From Oscheius dolichura (Eukaryota > Nematoda > Chromadorea > Rhabditida > Rhabditidae): 64,000 nucleotides of DNA. Shown piece by piece: positions 10,650 to 21,900 of the stretch; the stretch's first letter is position 1, and the number at the start of each line of letters is the position of its first letter. Location of the stretch: the NCBI GenBank assembly GCA_932521035.1, contig OW051494.1, forward strand, positions 1,350,001 through 1,414,000. The letters are read 5' to 3'. Under the pieces are notes generated by a model, which was not told where the DNA came from, searched no databases, and worked only from the letters and a program-made list of their open reading frames with translations. The position numbers were made by a program, and so were the translations under genes.

Positions 10650-12432
10650 TTTTGTGTGTGTATTGACGATATTAAATTTATTTCATTTTGGCGCTCTATA
10701 ATACTACCATTTCTCCGATCTGTCTGCCAATCCTCCCGCCTGATTCGAACCTAGAGGTCTACAGATTCCAAGTGCGAGATCTAGTAATCGTAGACTTGTC
10801 CCAACTATGTTTCTCGAGTTATTTGACCAACTTTGCGCGTTGTTGGTCGACTTTACAGAAAAACGGTCAACTTGACCAAATTCTGGTAAAAAATCCTGCC
10901 AACTGTCAACTTCGCTTGTCAGTCACTTCGGCTTTTTCCCGTGGATGGCTCCTTCTTCTATTCTTCTCTGCCAGGCCTGTTTATTTTTTTCGATAAAAAA
11001 TTGTTGCTACCGATTTTGCTAGACGAAGGCGTGCGCCACGCGCCCCGTTCCGCCACCAAATTACTTGCGCGTCTTTTTATCAAAAATAGATTTGAGCCGG
11101 TCAATAGGACAGCCAATGGAGAGTATCCGCCTCCTCCTAGCAGCCAAACCTTTGACTTTTACAGTCGAAGACGGTGTCCTGACCAGGTTTTCCGGTGTTC
11201 TGGCCATCCTCTGTGTCCACAGCGGTGTTTGGAACAGCACAGACGGACCCAGGCGCTAAAGAAAACTGGTAATGCTCAAATCTCGCGCTATTTTAGACTA
11301 AAAACTTAGAAAACTCTGGAAAATTGTTGTTGTTTTTGTAGTCTTCTTCTGTTTTTCGTTATTTTCAGGGTCAAGTCTGGTTCTGGCGTCTTCTGGTGGC
11401 CTGGCTGGGAGTTTTTGGACTGGAGGATAGACGGAAAGAGGCAGACGAGGAGGATGATGGTTTGAAAATTGATTTACCAGGCTATTTGACTCCTATTTTT
11501 CTAGGACCAGTCGAAAATGGCGAAACAGTACTGGGACGAGAAGCCAAGTCAACACGGACTGCCAGAGAAGATCGAGTCAAGAAGCTTTCTACTACTCGTC
11601 GAGTCATGTGATATTATTCTGTTTCCATTTCCTCCAACAGGCGTCAAAGCCCTGTTTGGAGACTCTGTTTCCGTTTTATTGTCTTGTGGTTGCTAGCAGT
11701 GTAGACCTCCCCGTCGAGAAAGCCTACTCGCCGCGCTGCTTTGTCTTGTCCCTGCCATCACCCGCTTCGCGCTCTATCTGCTCTTACCACTCTAGCCTCC
11801 TGCCATCCCGAATCCAAAAGCATAGGGCTAAATTTTGGTCGAGGTACTGTAATCTACCAAGCCTCAAACCACTACGGGGCATTCACCAATAAAAGGGGGC
11901 AGTCGGAGATTTCCCCAAACTGTGTCACATCTTCTGATCTCTGCGTATCTGCTTGCCTCGGTTCTTCTAGAAGTTACGGTACATAAATGGATTTTGACCA
12001 TGTGGGTCCAGGAGGGGAGGCGCCACAGACTTTTGAATCCGTCGAATATCTCTTGAAAATGGACCATAATTCAGAAGAACACAGTCATTCTCCGGAAGAG
12101 AAAGTAAAGTTCTACCCATTTCTTTAAACCCAATGAACTTCCAAGAGGTTCCACTGCAGCAAATTTGACGAGGACTCTGATAAATAGGCTCTATTGTACT
12201 GTTGATAAAAACGTGGCACAAGTGTGAATGATCAAGAATCTAGGGCTGGCTATTTTGAGGCTCTACAATTTCAACGTCTTCCCTTGTCGCTCTCCTTTAC
12301 GTTACTCGCATGGTTTATAGAATTAGGGTGATGTTTGTGCCATAGTCCTTTAAAATTCAATGGAATCGGATTATTCATAGATAGCGAGACACAGTTCTCC
12401 TTTAAAGAAGGTCTAATGCTCCCCTTGGCTCT
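10650..12432. other. Spacer upstream of lectin 2
   Basis: Mostly without recognisable genes. Two short exons at 11369-11704 can be joined in frame and are listed separately. The last 150 bases, leading to lectin 2, are its likely promoter. Confidence 0.45.
11369..11704 (+). CDS. Tentative two-exon 3' end of an unknown small protein
   Basis: An acceptor (ATTTTCAG at 11361-11368) opens a frame that runs to 11607, skips a 33-nt intron with GT and CCAACAG borders, and ends with TAG at 11702-11704. It encodes about 100 residues: a hydrophobic start (VWFWRLLVAWLGVFG), a charged middle (DRRKEADEEDDG), and a hydrophobic end (WRLCFRFIVLWLLAV). No upstream exon in the right phase could be found, and nothing in it is recognisable. 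It may be chance. Confidence 0.25.
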
Positions 12433-12438
12433 CTTATC
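12433..12438 (+). promoter_or_regulatory. GATA-type site CTTATC next to the lectin 2 start
   Basis: CTTATCA, the canonical nematode intestinal GATA site, 8 bases before the ATG at 12447. Confidence 0.6.
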
Positions 12439-12446
12439 ACCCCACC

Positions 12447-15400
12447 ATGCTGGGAGTCTTCTCTGTTTTGTTGCTTCTCTCTCAAAAAACCAGTGGCCTC
12501 GTCTGTCCTCCAATTCAATTTGGTAGCGCCATCCACCAATTCAAAGACGGGGCAGATGGCAGCTGCTACAGTGAGGTATAGTCTTTTTCCAGCGGATAGG
12601 CAAACAGTAATTTGCCTCCGTTCGGGACCATTTCGGGATTGGAGAACAAAATCGCAAATTTTGCCTGATTTTCAAGAAAAGCCTGATTACTGTATCCCTA
12701 ACCGTTGGAAAAGAACTATATCTCTCCTTTTCCTCCCCTTTTTATCCATAATTTAGGTAGATAATGGTTATACAAGAAGTGAGATTTATACGGCCTGTGG
12801 TAGTTACAATTCCTATCTTCCCGTTGTGATAAATGCTTTTCAAAACTCTGTAGTACAACAGAAAAGCCAGCAGGGTGGTATATTTGGACAGAAGTTGCCA
12901 GGAATGTGGCTGGGATTGACATGCACGGGAAATATACCAACTTCCTGTAGCTGGGATGATGGAACCGTCCTGACAGGGACTTCCTACAGTAATTTTGATG
13001 CTGGTAAGCTAAAACTCAACCTTTCTATTTCATACTCCCTTTAGGCTTCCTCAACGCTACAATCGGTCCTTGTATCTACCAGGAAACGACCACTGGGAGG
13101 TGGAGAAGTGAATCCTGTTCTCTCCGCAAAGATATCGGCTTCTATTGCAAATTTACCCCGTCAAATAATGGTATTTGGTTCAATTCCCCCAGTATTTTTA
13201 GGTGGCGTCATAAATACCCGGAAAAAGGCCATAACTTTTTTATTAGGTATCCAATACACCTAAAAAGCGTGGAAAATAAAAAAGTTATGGCCTTTTTCCG
13301 GGTATTTATGACGCCACCTAATAATGTAAAAATATTACAGTACCCATGTGCTCACCGTCAAATATGACCATTAATCCGCATCCAATGAACCAGAATCCTG
13401 ATTATTTTGGCGGTAATTGCTATAGTCTATACTATTCTAATAATGTGGACGAGGCGGAAGGGATCTGTACCGCTATTTGTGGATATTTGGTTTCGATTCA
13501 TTCCGAAGGGGTAATGAACAAACTTATAGAGGATTTCCAACGGAAATTTTCCATATTTTCGCGCTGCTCACTCTTTTTTGTACTGCCCAGGGTTATTGTA
13601 TATAGTCCGTATCCAACCTCAGGGGGGTTAAAGGACCCTTTGACACGTTGGCGATCAAAAGCGCCCAAATTTCAAATTCAAATTTAGATCAGCCAACGCC
13701 CGAGGTTGGAAACGGACTATATAGTTCCCTTTTACCGTGTGGGTCCTGCAACGGAGATGCGCTCCCAACTTTAACCATGGATTATTTCATTAGAAATAGA
13801 TGCTACCATATCCCGTCCAAATAATTCGAATGAGAGCAATTTCTTTTAGGAAAATGCCTTTGTTCGAGATCTTCTGGTCAACCTGTGGAATACAGATGCT
13901 TGGAGCAATCGCGGTTATCTGGGAATTAAAGCAGGCGGTAGCCAATGGTTAGACGGTACTTCTTTCGATTATACCAATTTTGGTAAGAAGGGTACTACTG
14001 CTTAAAAACAGGTTATTTTCAGTATCAGCGGAGTTTGATTCTGAAAACTGCTCCTTTATATCGGCGGATGAGAGCAGTCAAGTTTCACCTGGTGGTTGGT
14101 TCCATGGCAATTGTACTCAACCATTGACACGATCTGTAGTTTGCAAGAAAAGTAAGGAACCAATTTTTTGGCCATATAGACCCATTTTCAGCTCTGGTGA
14201 ATGACTGTGACGCCCCTTTCGTCCCATTCCCAACTACTACTCCAATTCTCTGCAACGGACCTGAATATCTAAATATATCTGGAACACTCTACTCTCGGAT
14301 TTTTTTTCTCTCTCTAGATCTCTGGGCCTCACTCTGCTCTTAACTGTACCTACAGCCTTCGAATGGGAGCAACCACGGGTAGAACGTGTATCAAGTTGAG
14401 TTCTTTGGACGTGCGGGAGAGCGACTCTATTGCTATCTATGACGGAGCCATCAGTTCCGATAATCAAATTGGATTGTAGGATTAGTCACTCGCGATCATT
14501 AAAAATAGTTTAAGCTTCAATTCGGCCAATTCCAGTCCTTATGTGAAAAAAGTTGCTCTCTGTACAACCACATCCAACTATATGACGATTGTCACCAGCG
14601 GCTACTCGGGGCTCGGTTACGAAATGTTTGTTCTGACGGCAGCAGGTTAGCATAATCAACATTGAGAATACACGAAATTTACTTCTCCAGATTCTCCAGA
14701 AATATTGGCCCCTCAAATATTGGGAATTGATTACAGTTTGAAGGCAGTCCCCTGTTCAGGTATAATTCATTTCCAACGGATATTCCTCGGAAAAACCTCT
14801 TCGCTACGGGACCATGAAGCTTTCAAACCTGGTCCCGTAGCGGAGACGCACCGCCAAATTTGAATCCGTGGAATATCCGTTGGAAATCAACTATATTTCA
14901 GCTCAACAGCATTACCCTGGGAACCAGCAATCATTCGCTACTGATTTCTATACAAATGAAGCGAACAAAACGTAATTTTTTTTCTTCATATTTACTTATA
15001 AAAGGAACCCTCAGGGACCTAGGCGGGTTACTGTAGCAGAGAAAAATGGAACAGCGAAATTGGGGGTTTCCAAAAAAAAGGGAAACACTGTTCGAAAGAG
15101 GGTACAAAATTACATTGAACAAGCTAAGTTTCAACCAATTTCTCGTTTTCTGTGAGCTTGCGTTTGGCTGATTGAGCGCAGTCGCTTCGGGACCAGTGCA
15201 CTGGCGCACAGGTCCCTGAGGGTTCCTTTAACGTAAATGGTTCAGCGTGAAGGCGGTCCTAACTGAACTCTATATCCCTAATTCACATTATTTGTTGATA
15301 ATGGATGGAGACAATACCGCTACTGTTGCTCTGGCTTACGGGTAATAATTTTAAAAAACTTTCTTCCAAACTTCATGGGTTATAGATCGTTGATTAATTC

Positions 15401-15506
15401 ACGTATGACCTATCAGTCTTCTCAACAACACCTTGGACTATTTGTTTATTTTACAAGCAGTGGTTCGAATTCTGCTGGATACGTTGGATCGTTTTCTGCT
15501 GTATAA
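12447..15506 (+). CDS. Secreted lectin 2: two CTLDs, CUB, CUB-like end (one broken exon junction)
   Basis: Exons 12447-12575, 12757-13003, 13045-13170, 13341-13510, 13850-13982, 14023-14151, 14192-about 14298, 14318-14475, 14509-14645, 14691-14759, 14902-14971, 15246-15341 and 15386-15506. Signal peptide LGVFSVLLLLS. CTLD 1 has MWLGLTC and SCSWDDGT; CTLD 2 has YFGGNCYSLYY, LVSIHSEG, QWLDGTSFDYTNF. The CUB is more classical than in the paralogues (LNCTYSLRMG, DSIAIYDG, then SGYSGLGYEMFV). Instead of the VWA-like region it ends in a second CUB-like module (SHYLLIMDGDN, LGLFVYFTSSGS, final residue V). All junctions keep frame except the one at 14298/14318: the acceptor (T-run, CTCTCTAG) is strong but no GT donor precedes it and reading on hits a stop. 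The gene may therefore be recently disabled, use an odd donor, or carry a sequencing error. AATAAA at about 15516. Confidence 0.72.
13198..13321. mobile_element. Near-perfect hairpin element (MITE) in lectin 2 intron 3
   Basis: Arms of about 47 bases starting TTAGGTGGCGTCATAAATAC are exact complements across a loop of about 30 bases. The ends read TA|GGTGG and CCACC|TA, fitting a TA target-site duplication as made by Tc1/mariner transposases. The near identity of the arms suggests a recent insertion. No coding capacity. Confidence 0.8.
13599..13734. mobile_element. MITE-like inverted repeat in lectin 2 intron 4
   Basis: TATATAGTCCGTATCCAACC at the left pairs with GGTTGGAAACGGACTATATA at the right. 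Related in plan, and partly in sequence, to the CCATTTCCAACGGATATTC family found in other introns of the cluster. Confidence 0.65.
14760..14895. mobile_element. MITE family A, copy 1 (lectin 2 intron)
   Basis: Inverted repeat with ends CATTTCCAACGGATATTCC and its complement, and a central GTCCCGTAGCGGAGACGC shared by all copies. Four copies lie in this cluster (here and at 19051, 19960, 21481), each in a different intron. Confidence 0.75.
15001..15230. mobile_element. Inverted-repeat element in lectin 2 intron 10
   Basis: AAAGGAACCCTCAGGGACCT at the left is exactly complemented by AGGTCCCTGAGGGTTCCTTT at the right, about 190 bases apart. It ends 15 bases before the acceptor of the next exon. 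A half-matching end occurs at about 35687-35750. Confidence 0.65.
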
Positions 15507-15765
15507 AATTATAAGAATAAAGATTTTTATTTTACATTGACCACGACTTTTTGACGGTAATCACACTTCAACTGGAGCTCGGACTCCTCTCATCGTCGTT
15601 ATTCAACTGATCTTTTCAATCTCCTATCAGTCACTAAAGGCCGCTGGGGCTTGAAAGGTTGGAAACGGCTTCTAGTCTCTAGGCTATAGATGGTCAATTG
15701 ATTGGACTGGTAAGCTCTCTAATTTGGCTGACATTTCTGCTATAACGTAGCGCTGTCCTTGTAAA

Positions 15766-15810
15766 AACGGGTGCTATCGCCTTTTGGAGTTTGCACATTA
15801 AGATAAAGCG
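15766..15810 (+). repeat. 45-bp promoter segment of lectin 3, inverted copy in its own intron
   Basis: These 45 bases, 47 bases upstream of the lectin 3 ATG, reappear as their reverse complement at 17443-17488 with about one mismatch, inside the large intron of the same gene and adjoining a dispersed repeat. Confidence 0.8.
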
Positions 15811-15843
15811 TTCCATTTAAAAGGAAAGGAATCACTCTGGTCT

Positions 15844-15849
15844 CTTATC
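15844..15849 (+). promoter_or_regulatory. GATA-type site CTTATC next to the lectin 3 start
   Basis: CTTATCA lies 7 bases before the ATG at 15857. Confidence 0.6.
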
Positions 15850-15856
15850 AACCGCA

Positions 15857-18535
15857 ATGATTCACCTCTGGACTGCTTTGTCACTATTTTCAGGTCAGAA
15901 AGTTCCGAAATTTGAATATTACACTTTGGCTTTAGTTGTTTCGGCGCTGGATTGTCCATCGGTATCAGGATTTGAGAAATTCACAGATGGAGGCGACGGT
16001 AGTTGCTACAGTGAGGTACCCTTCCATTTATCTCTAACCTCATTCCGTTTAAGGTAGAAACAAACAACGCGAGAAGATTTGTTTATACACACTGTGCCAG
16101 TATTAATTCCTACCTTCCTTTTGTGTTGAATGCCTTCCAAAACTCAAAGCTGCAACAAAAAACCATGCAGGGTGGACATTTTGGAGAGAAGTTGCCAGGA
16201 ATGTGGCTGGGATTGACGTGCACGGGAAACGAGGCAACTTCCTGCAGCTGGGATGATGGAACACCGTTGACAAATAGCTCTTATAGTAATTTTGATGCAG
16301 GTAAGTAATCTAGTTTTCCTGTATTTTTACTTCGGTGAACGGGAAGTCTTGAAACAGAACAAATGTTAAAATAGGGGGGAAATAGTAAACATTGTCTGGC
16401 TCGTTAATTTTGTGTCAGGGCTATTGAGCTCAAACAAAGTGCACTAGATTCGTCTTGAAATGCTCTCCAACACGGTTTTTGAACAGTCAGAAATGACCCA
16501 GAAATAATCGAGATATAACCATTTTACGCCAAAAAGCGTTTGGCCCATGTATGATCGCGGCGCCCAAAAGTAAAAAATCACAACGTTAGAAACACTTCTA
16601 CGCTCAAATTTTGAACATTTTCAGGTTTCCCCAACACTACCCGTGGCCCCTGTGTCTATCAAGAAGTGACAAGCGGCAAATGGAGGAGCGAATCGTGTGC
16701 AACCATCTATAATATAGGATTTTTCTGTAAATTTACCCCGAGTAATAATGGTTCGCTCATTATTACTAGCTAATTTTAATATCTATTCCAGTCCCTATGT
16801 GCGCCGCTTCAAATATGACCCTAGATGTTGATCCGCTGTATGACTATCCTGATTATTTCAACGGGCATTGCTATAGTCTCTATGATTCGAGAAATGTTAA
16901 CGAGGCAGAAAATATATGTACCCAAACGTGCGGACATATTGTTTCTATTCATTCAGAAGCGGTAAGGACTATCATAGCTCTCTAGAGGTGAAAAATTTAT
17001 TTAGGAAAATTCCTATGTCAGAGATTTGTTGTCAGAAATGGCCGGGAGCCTTCGATATATTTACTCGTTCATTTACAGCGGTTACTTGGGCATGAAAACA
17101 GGGGACAGCCAATGGTTTGATGGTACGGCTGTGGATTACACCCGTTATGGTAAGTAGGACTTGTTTATGTGTGTATCTCGGTCATTTTTTGGTCATTTTC
17201 GGAGATTCAAAAGGCAGCTTGTAGAACTTTTCAAGGTATATTTAGTGAACCATAATTCAACCAAAAACACCCGATAAACAGTCTTTGTAGTAGACTTTTT
17301 CGGGTTAGACGGTGGTAAGACAACTTTTTCGGATTGCATCCATGTTTATGGTTCGACTAGATTTACCCAGTTTTGTTGTGTCGTAGGCCCCCATCCAGCA
17401 CATACATCCTTGGCCGGCCGACGCCCCCGTTTTGTGTTGGAACGTTTTATCTTAATGTGCAAACTCCAAAAGGCGATAGCACCCGTTTAACCATTGGCTG
17501 ACCGAACCCGGCCGGCTATAGAAAAAGGGCTTAACTTTGGTAAAGTGCTGTCGATTCCTCACTATTACGCGCCAGAGCTTAGCAAAAAATAAACCGCCAA
17601 TACGCCAAGAAGCGCCATCGAATGGCACTACTCCTACCAGGCTAGCTCAAAAAACGTTGTGTAATTTTTCGAAACTTTGAGGCTCGCTACCTCCCGACGC
17701 CCTCAACCTCACGCTACCAAAAGTACCTGGCTGTAAAGAGCAAAAATTATCGGTTCGAATGAGCCTACTCTCGACTCACAAGATCAAAAAAAAGTGTCGG
17801 TTACATTAGCCCCTTTTTTATAAAAAAGTAGAAACTTACCAATTTTCTAATTTCCACCTTCCATACCTTGATATCTCCCTAAAATTCTATAATTCCAGGC
17901 CCTCCCTCGCCTTCTCAAGGCCCTTGCTCTTTCCTAGCTCTAAATATCAGCCAAGTACCCTTTGGTTCTTGGTATACAGACGATTGCACTCAAATTAGGG
18001 CAAAATATCTTGTCTGTAAGAAACGTAAGTCCCCAAATTTCAAATTTGAACACTATTTTTTAGCTCTTGTGAATGATTGTGATGCTCCCTATATTCCATT
18101 CCCTACACAAGCTCCAACTGACTGTAAGCAGATTCAATATTTGCAAGGAAACGGGACCGTCTACTCGCCAGGATATCCCTACAACCCTTATGGACAAGAG
18201 GCAAATCAATGTGTATACATCCAAAAAGCGGACGAGGGATTGCATCCTACAATGAAAGTCTACTACAGTACCTACAACAACTTCGTTCTGAATTCTACTA
18301 TAAGCAAATTTTCATTTTATGCAAGTGAGGATCCAAGTGACGAGCCGTTTTATACGTAAGTTGATGGATTGGCTAATAAGTGGCTGATCGGTTTAGCTAC
18401 AATGGTAATCCTCACAATTCATACCCGGATACGGTAACTTCACCAACGAATATTCTGCGAGCCGTTTACACTACAATAGGAGATCCGAGACATACTTATG
18501 ACTGGTACTATTTAACATATTATCCTTCCCACTAA
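15857..18535 (+). CDS. Secreted lectin 3: two CTLDs and CUB, C-terminally short
   Basis: Nine exons (15857-15893, 15936-16015, 16054-16300, 16625-16750, 16792-16961, 17005-17149, 17899-18024, 18064-18355, 18397-18535) give 453 residues with every junction in frame. Signal peptide MIHLWTALSLFS. CTLD 1 has MWLGLTCTGN and SCSWDDGTPLT; CTLD 2 has YFNGHCYSLY, IVSIHSEA, QWFDGTAVDYTRY. CUB has VYSPGYPYNPYG and FSFYASEDP. The last exon follows paralogues up to TYDW and then stops after YYLTYYPSH, so the VWA-like region is absent. The stop codon overlaps an AATAAA (18534-18539), showing the gene has been cut to a shorter, still plausible, form. The 749-bp intron 17150-17898 carries a dispersed repeat. 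Confidence 0.85.
17385..17785. repeat. Dispersed repeat family B, copy 1
   Basis: About 400 bp in the lectin 3 intron, sharing CCGGCCGGCTATAGAAAAAG, CAAGAAGCGCCATCGAATG and ATTATCGGTTCGAATGAGCC with copies at 22262-22660 and 26855-27180. No inverted ends or frames seen; family unknown. Confidence 0.75.
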
Positions 18536-18935
18536 TAAATATTCCACCCGGCTGGCTTTCTTCCTTTTTTCACCTTCTTGTTAAAATATATTATGACCCG
18601 AAATTGAGAAGACGGTTTCCTCTCTACTCCTTATCGGCGGCCGGCCATAACTGATGTTTCCATGATCTCACTCTTTATTTTCTTATCATTTGGAAACAAA
18701 ATATCACAATTCCCACCGGAGCACAAGCATCGGGTGACACGGAACAATCAACATATCTCTCCAATGAATTTTGAGGTGTTCTCAAAGGCATGCTTCAACA
18801 AATCGCGGCCAAAATTCAAATGTTGCTTGACGAGCACAGTTTTCTCCAACAAGTAAGCAAGATTATTCCGTTAATGGGATTGGACACACTGATAAGGAGA
18901 TCAAATTCACAAAGTCACCGAAACGTTTGCGTCTT
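18536..18935. other. Spacer and promoter of lectin 4
   Basis: No gene. Includes TGATAAGG (about 18889-18896), a second GATA site upstream of lectin 4. The frame around 18662-18856 has no domain. Confidence 0.45.
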
Positions 18936-18941
18936 CTTATC
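18936..18941 (+). promoter_or_regulatory. GATA-type site CTTATC next to the lectin 4 start
   Basis: CTTATCA lies 10 bases before the ATG at 18952; a second GATA site (CTGATAAGG) is 45-50 bases further upstream. Confidence 0.6.
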
Positions 18942-18951
18942 ATTTTACCCG

Positions 18952-21900
18952 ATGCTTCGTCTCTTGGCGATTTTGCTGCTGTTTTCAGGTAACGGAATTA
19001 AAAAAGTCATGCAAATTAAATTCTAACTAGACGAGAGAATATTATAGTCCATTTCCAACGGATATTCTCGAAAAAAGCCCTCTCCACTACGGGACCAGCA
19101 AACTTTCAACCCTGGCCCGTAGCGGTGACGCGCCGCCAAATTTGAATCCGTGGAATATCCGTTGGAAATGGGCTATAATTGTCTTTTCGTTTAGGAACTG
19201 CTGCCCTGGTGTGTCCTGTTGTTCCACCATGGGCCACCTATGCCGCCTATGATTTCCAAGATGGAGGAGATGGAAGTTGTTACAGTCAAGTATCCTTGTT
19301 TCCATTAATATTTCTTGTTTTTTTCTTTCAGTTGAGAACTTATCCAATATCATGGAGTGATATTTATTCAAACTGTGCCAGGTACAATTCGTATCTTCCA
19401 ATTTTGACAAATGCTTTTGATAATTCGGCATTACAACAGAAAGCCATGAATGGCACTCCGTATGGTGAAAAAATAGCAGGAATGTGGTTGGGGCTGACGT
19501 GCACGGGAAACGAAGCTTCCTCCTGTACTTGGAGCGATAGAACGCCCGTGACAAAAGCATCTTATAGTAATTTTGATACAGGTTGGCTAATTGGCATTTC
19601 CCTAAAACTAGTTTATCTTTATTTTAGGCTTTCCCAACGCTACACTTGGTCCCTGCGTCTATCAGGATGTGACAACTGCAAAATGGAAAAGTGAATCATG
19701 TTTTATCTCTACAGATATCGGCTACTATTGCAAATTTACCCCCACTAACAATGGTTAAATTTGCTACTCCTAGAGAAATATTATTTTTTTAGCGCCTGCG
19801 TGCTCACTTCAACTTGCACCCTCTATTTCATATTTTATGCCTTATTATTTCGATGGCCATTGCTATACTATAGAGATTGCTGGAGATGTAGATACAGGAG
19901 AAAATATTTGCAAAAAAACATGTGCGCATGTTGCTTCTATTCATTCGGAAGGGGTAAGGATTATAGTCCATTTCCAACGGATATTCCACGGAAAACCTCT
20001 TCGCTGCGAGACCAGGAGACCTTCAGACTTCTTGGTACCGTAGCGGAGACGCGCCGCCAAATTTGAATCCATGGAATATACGTTGGAAATGGACTATATT
20101 CATTCATTTCAATTGTATGAATGTGTAGAATGGATATTTGTGACCTTGACGAGAGCTATTCAGGAAAATACCTTTATTCGTGATCTACTGATCACCTACA
20201 ATCCTTATAACGACAACATTAATACCAGTTGGATTACTTCAACGTTTTTGGGAAGAAATGGGAGCGGTAATCAATGGTTTGACGGCAGTACTATTGATTA
20301 TACTAACTACCGTAAGTATAGTCCTCTTCAAAAAAAATAAGGCTACCGTACATTTGCCTCTTCGGGATATTTTGTGTAGATGGGGAAGAAAATTGAGCGA
20401 AATTGAAAATCCCGATGCCCTTTGTTCAAAAGGTTCCGCGCGGAAGGTTTTGCGATCCGGTACGGTAACCCTCTTTTTTTGGAAAACTAACAGGGAGAAT
20501 TGTCAGCGCCTCGAGTCTCATATAGCCCGTCATTTTTTCGCTTTCAGTGACCCCTTCCGTTACTTCTAGTCCCTGCTCTTATATGGCCCTAAATGGTAGC
20601 CAAGTACCTGCTGATTACTGGTATACGGACAGCTGTACTCAACCGCTGACGGAATATGTTCCGTGCAAGAAACGTTAGATCATAAATTTCTAATCTAAAC
20701 ATTATTTTCAGCTCTTGTAAATGAGTGTGACAGCCCGTATGTACCATTTCCAACTACGGCTCCCGTTATTTGTAACGGTCCTCAATACCTACAAGGATAT
20801 GGGTCCCTCAATTCTCCAGGATATCCTTACTATCCCTACGGACAAGAAGCAAATCATTGTGAATATATCCAAAATGCGGAAGAGGAGCTACATCCCGTGA
20901 TGACCATTACCTACTTTAGTGACACTGTTAATAACTTCCTTGCGAATACAAGCATCAGCAAATTTGAATTTTACAGCAGTGAAGACCCAAATGACCAGCC
21001 ATTTTATACGTATGTTTTATATAGGAACACTGTAGAATATATTCTATCTCTATATTTAGCTTTGATGGTGGAGATTGGTATAATACCGTCATCTCACCAA
21101 CTAATATTATGCGCGCTGTTTACACTACCATCGGGGATTCGAATCATACTTATGATTGGCAGGAATTGAGATATACGCTAAATAGTAGGTCTAATCAGTT
21201 GGATTTTGTATTGTGGTATAAGTTGTTAAAAGACAAGCGCCTCTTTTAGAAAAGCTTAGCTGCTCATTTGTTGTGGATTACAGTTACCTTGGCTATTATA
21301 ATCAATCGGCTTCTAATTACTATTATAATGTAAAGAGGCGTTTCTCTTTTGATTCAACCTTATAATTTTAGGAAAATCAGATGATTGGTCAAATGCTTTC
21401 CGACATAACTAGTCAATATCAACAAAGTAATTCGGGAAATCCAAAGGTTATATTTTTGAGACGGCAGTGGTTTCCATTTGACTATAGTCCATTTCCAACG
21501 GATTCAAATTTGGCGGCGCGTCTCCGCTATGGGACCAGGTTTGAAAGCTTCATGGTCCCGTAGCGGAGAGGTTTTCCCGAGGAATATCCGTTGGAAATGA
21601 TCTATAAAAACAATATTTCTCTTCTCTCTAGTGTCTATTGGATCTTTATTGGAATTATGCTGCTTATGGCAATGTAAACAGTTCCGATTCTGTATTGGCC
21701 CCAGCTAATTATACTAAATATAACTATGAGAAACCTCTTATTAAAAGCACCGGGAATAATAATGTCGACTTATGCAGGTAGTCTACATTTTATTATGCTT
21801 CAGGCAGAAACAATTCTTAGTTTTATTGACCAGCTGAACTCCTATACAATCCCACCAGGGACGGAGCATTCTTGCCTCGTCTTCTACTCCGGTCGTAGTG

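Noticed and set aside
15001-15246. Interpretation that the inverted repeat disrupts a lectin 2 exon (matching ACGTAA on both sides)
   Set aside because: Splicing from AAC|GTAATT (14971) to TTCAG|C (15245) keeps the frame set by the preceding exon, so the element is intronic.
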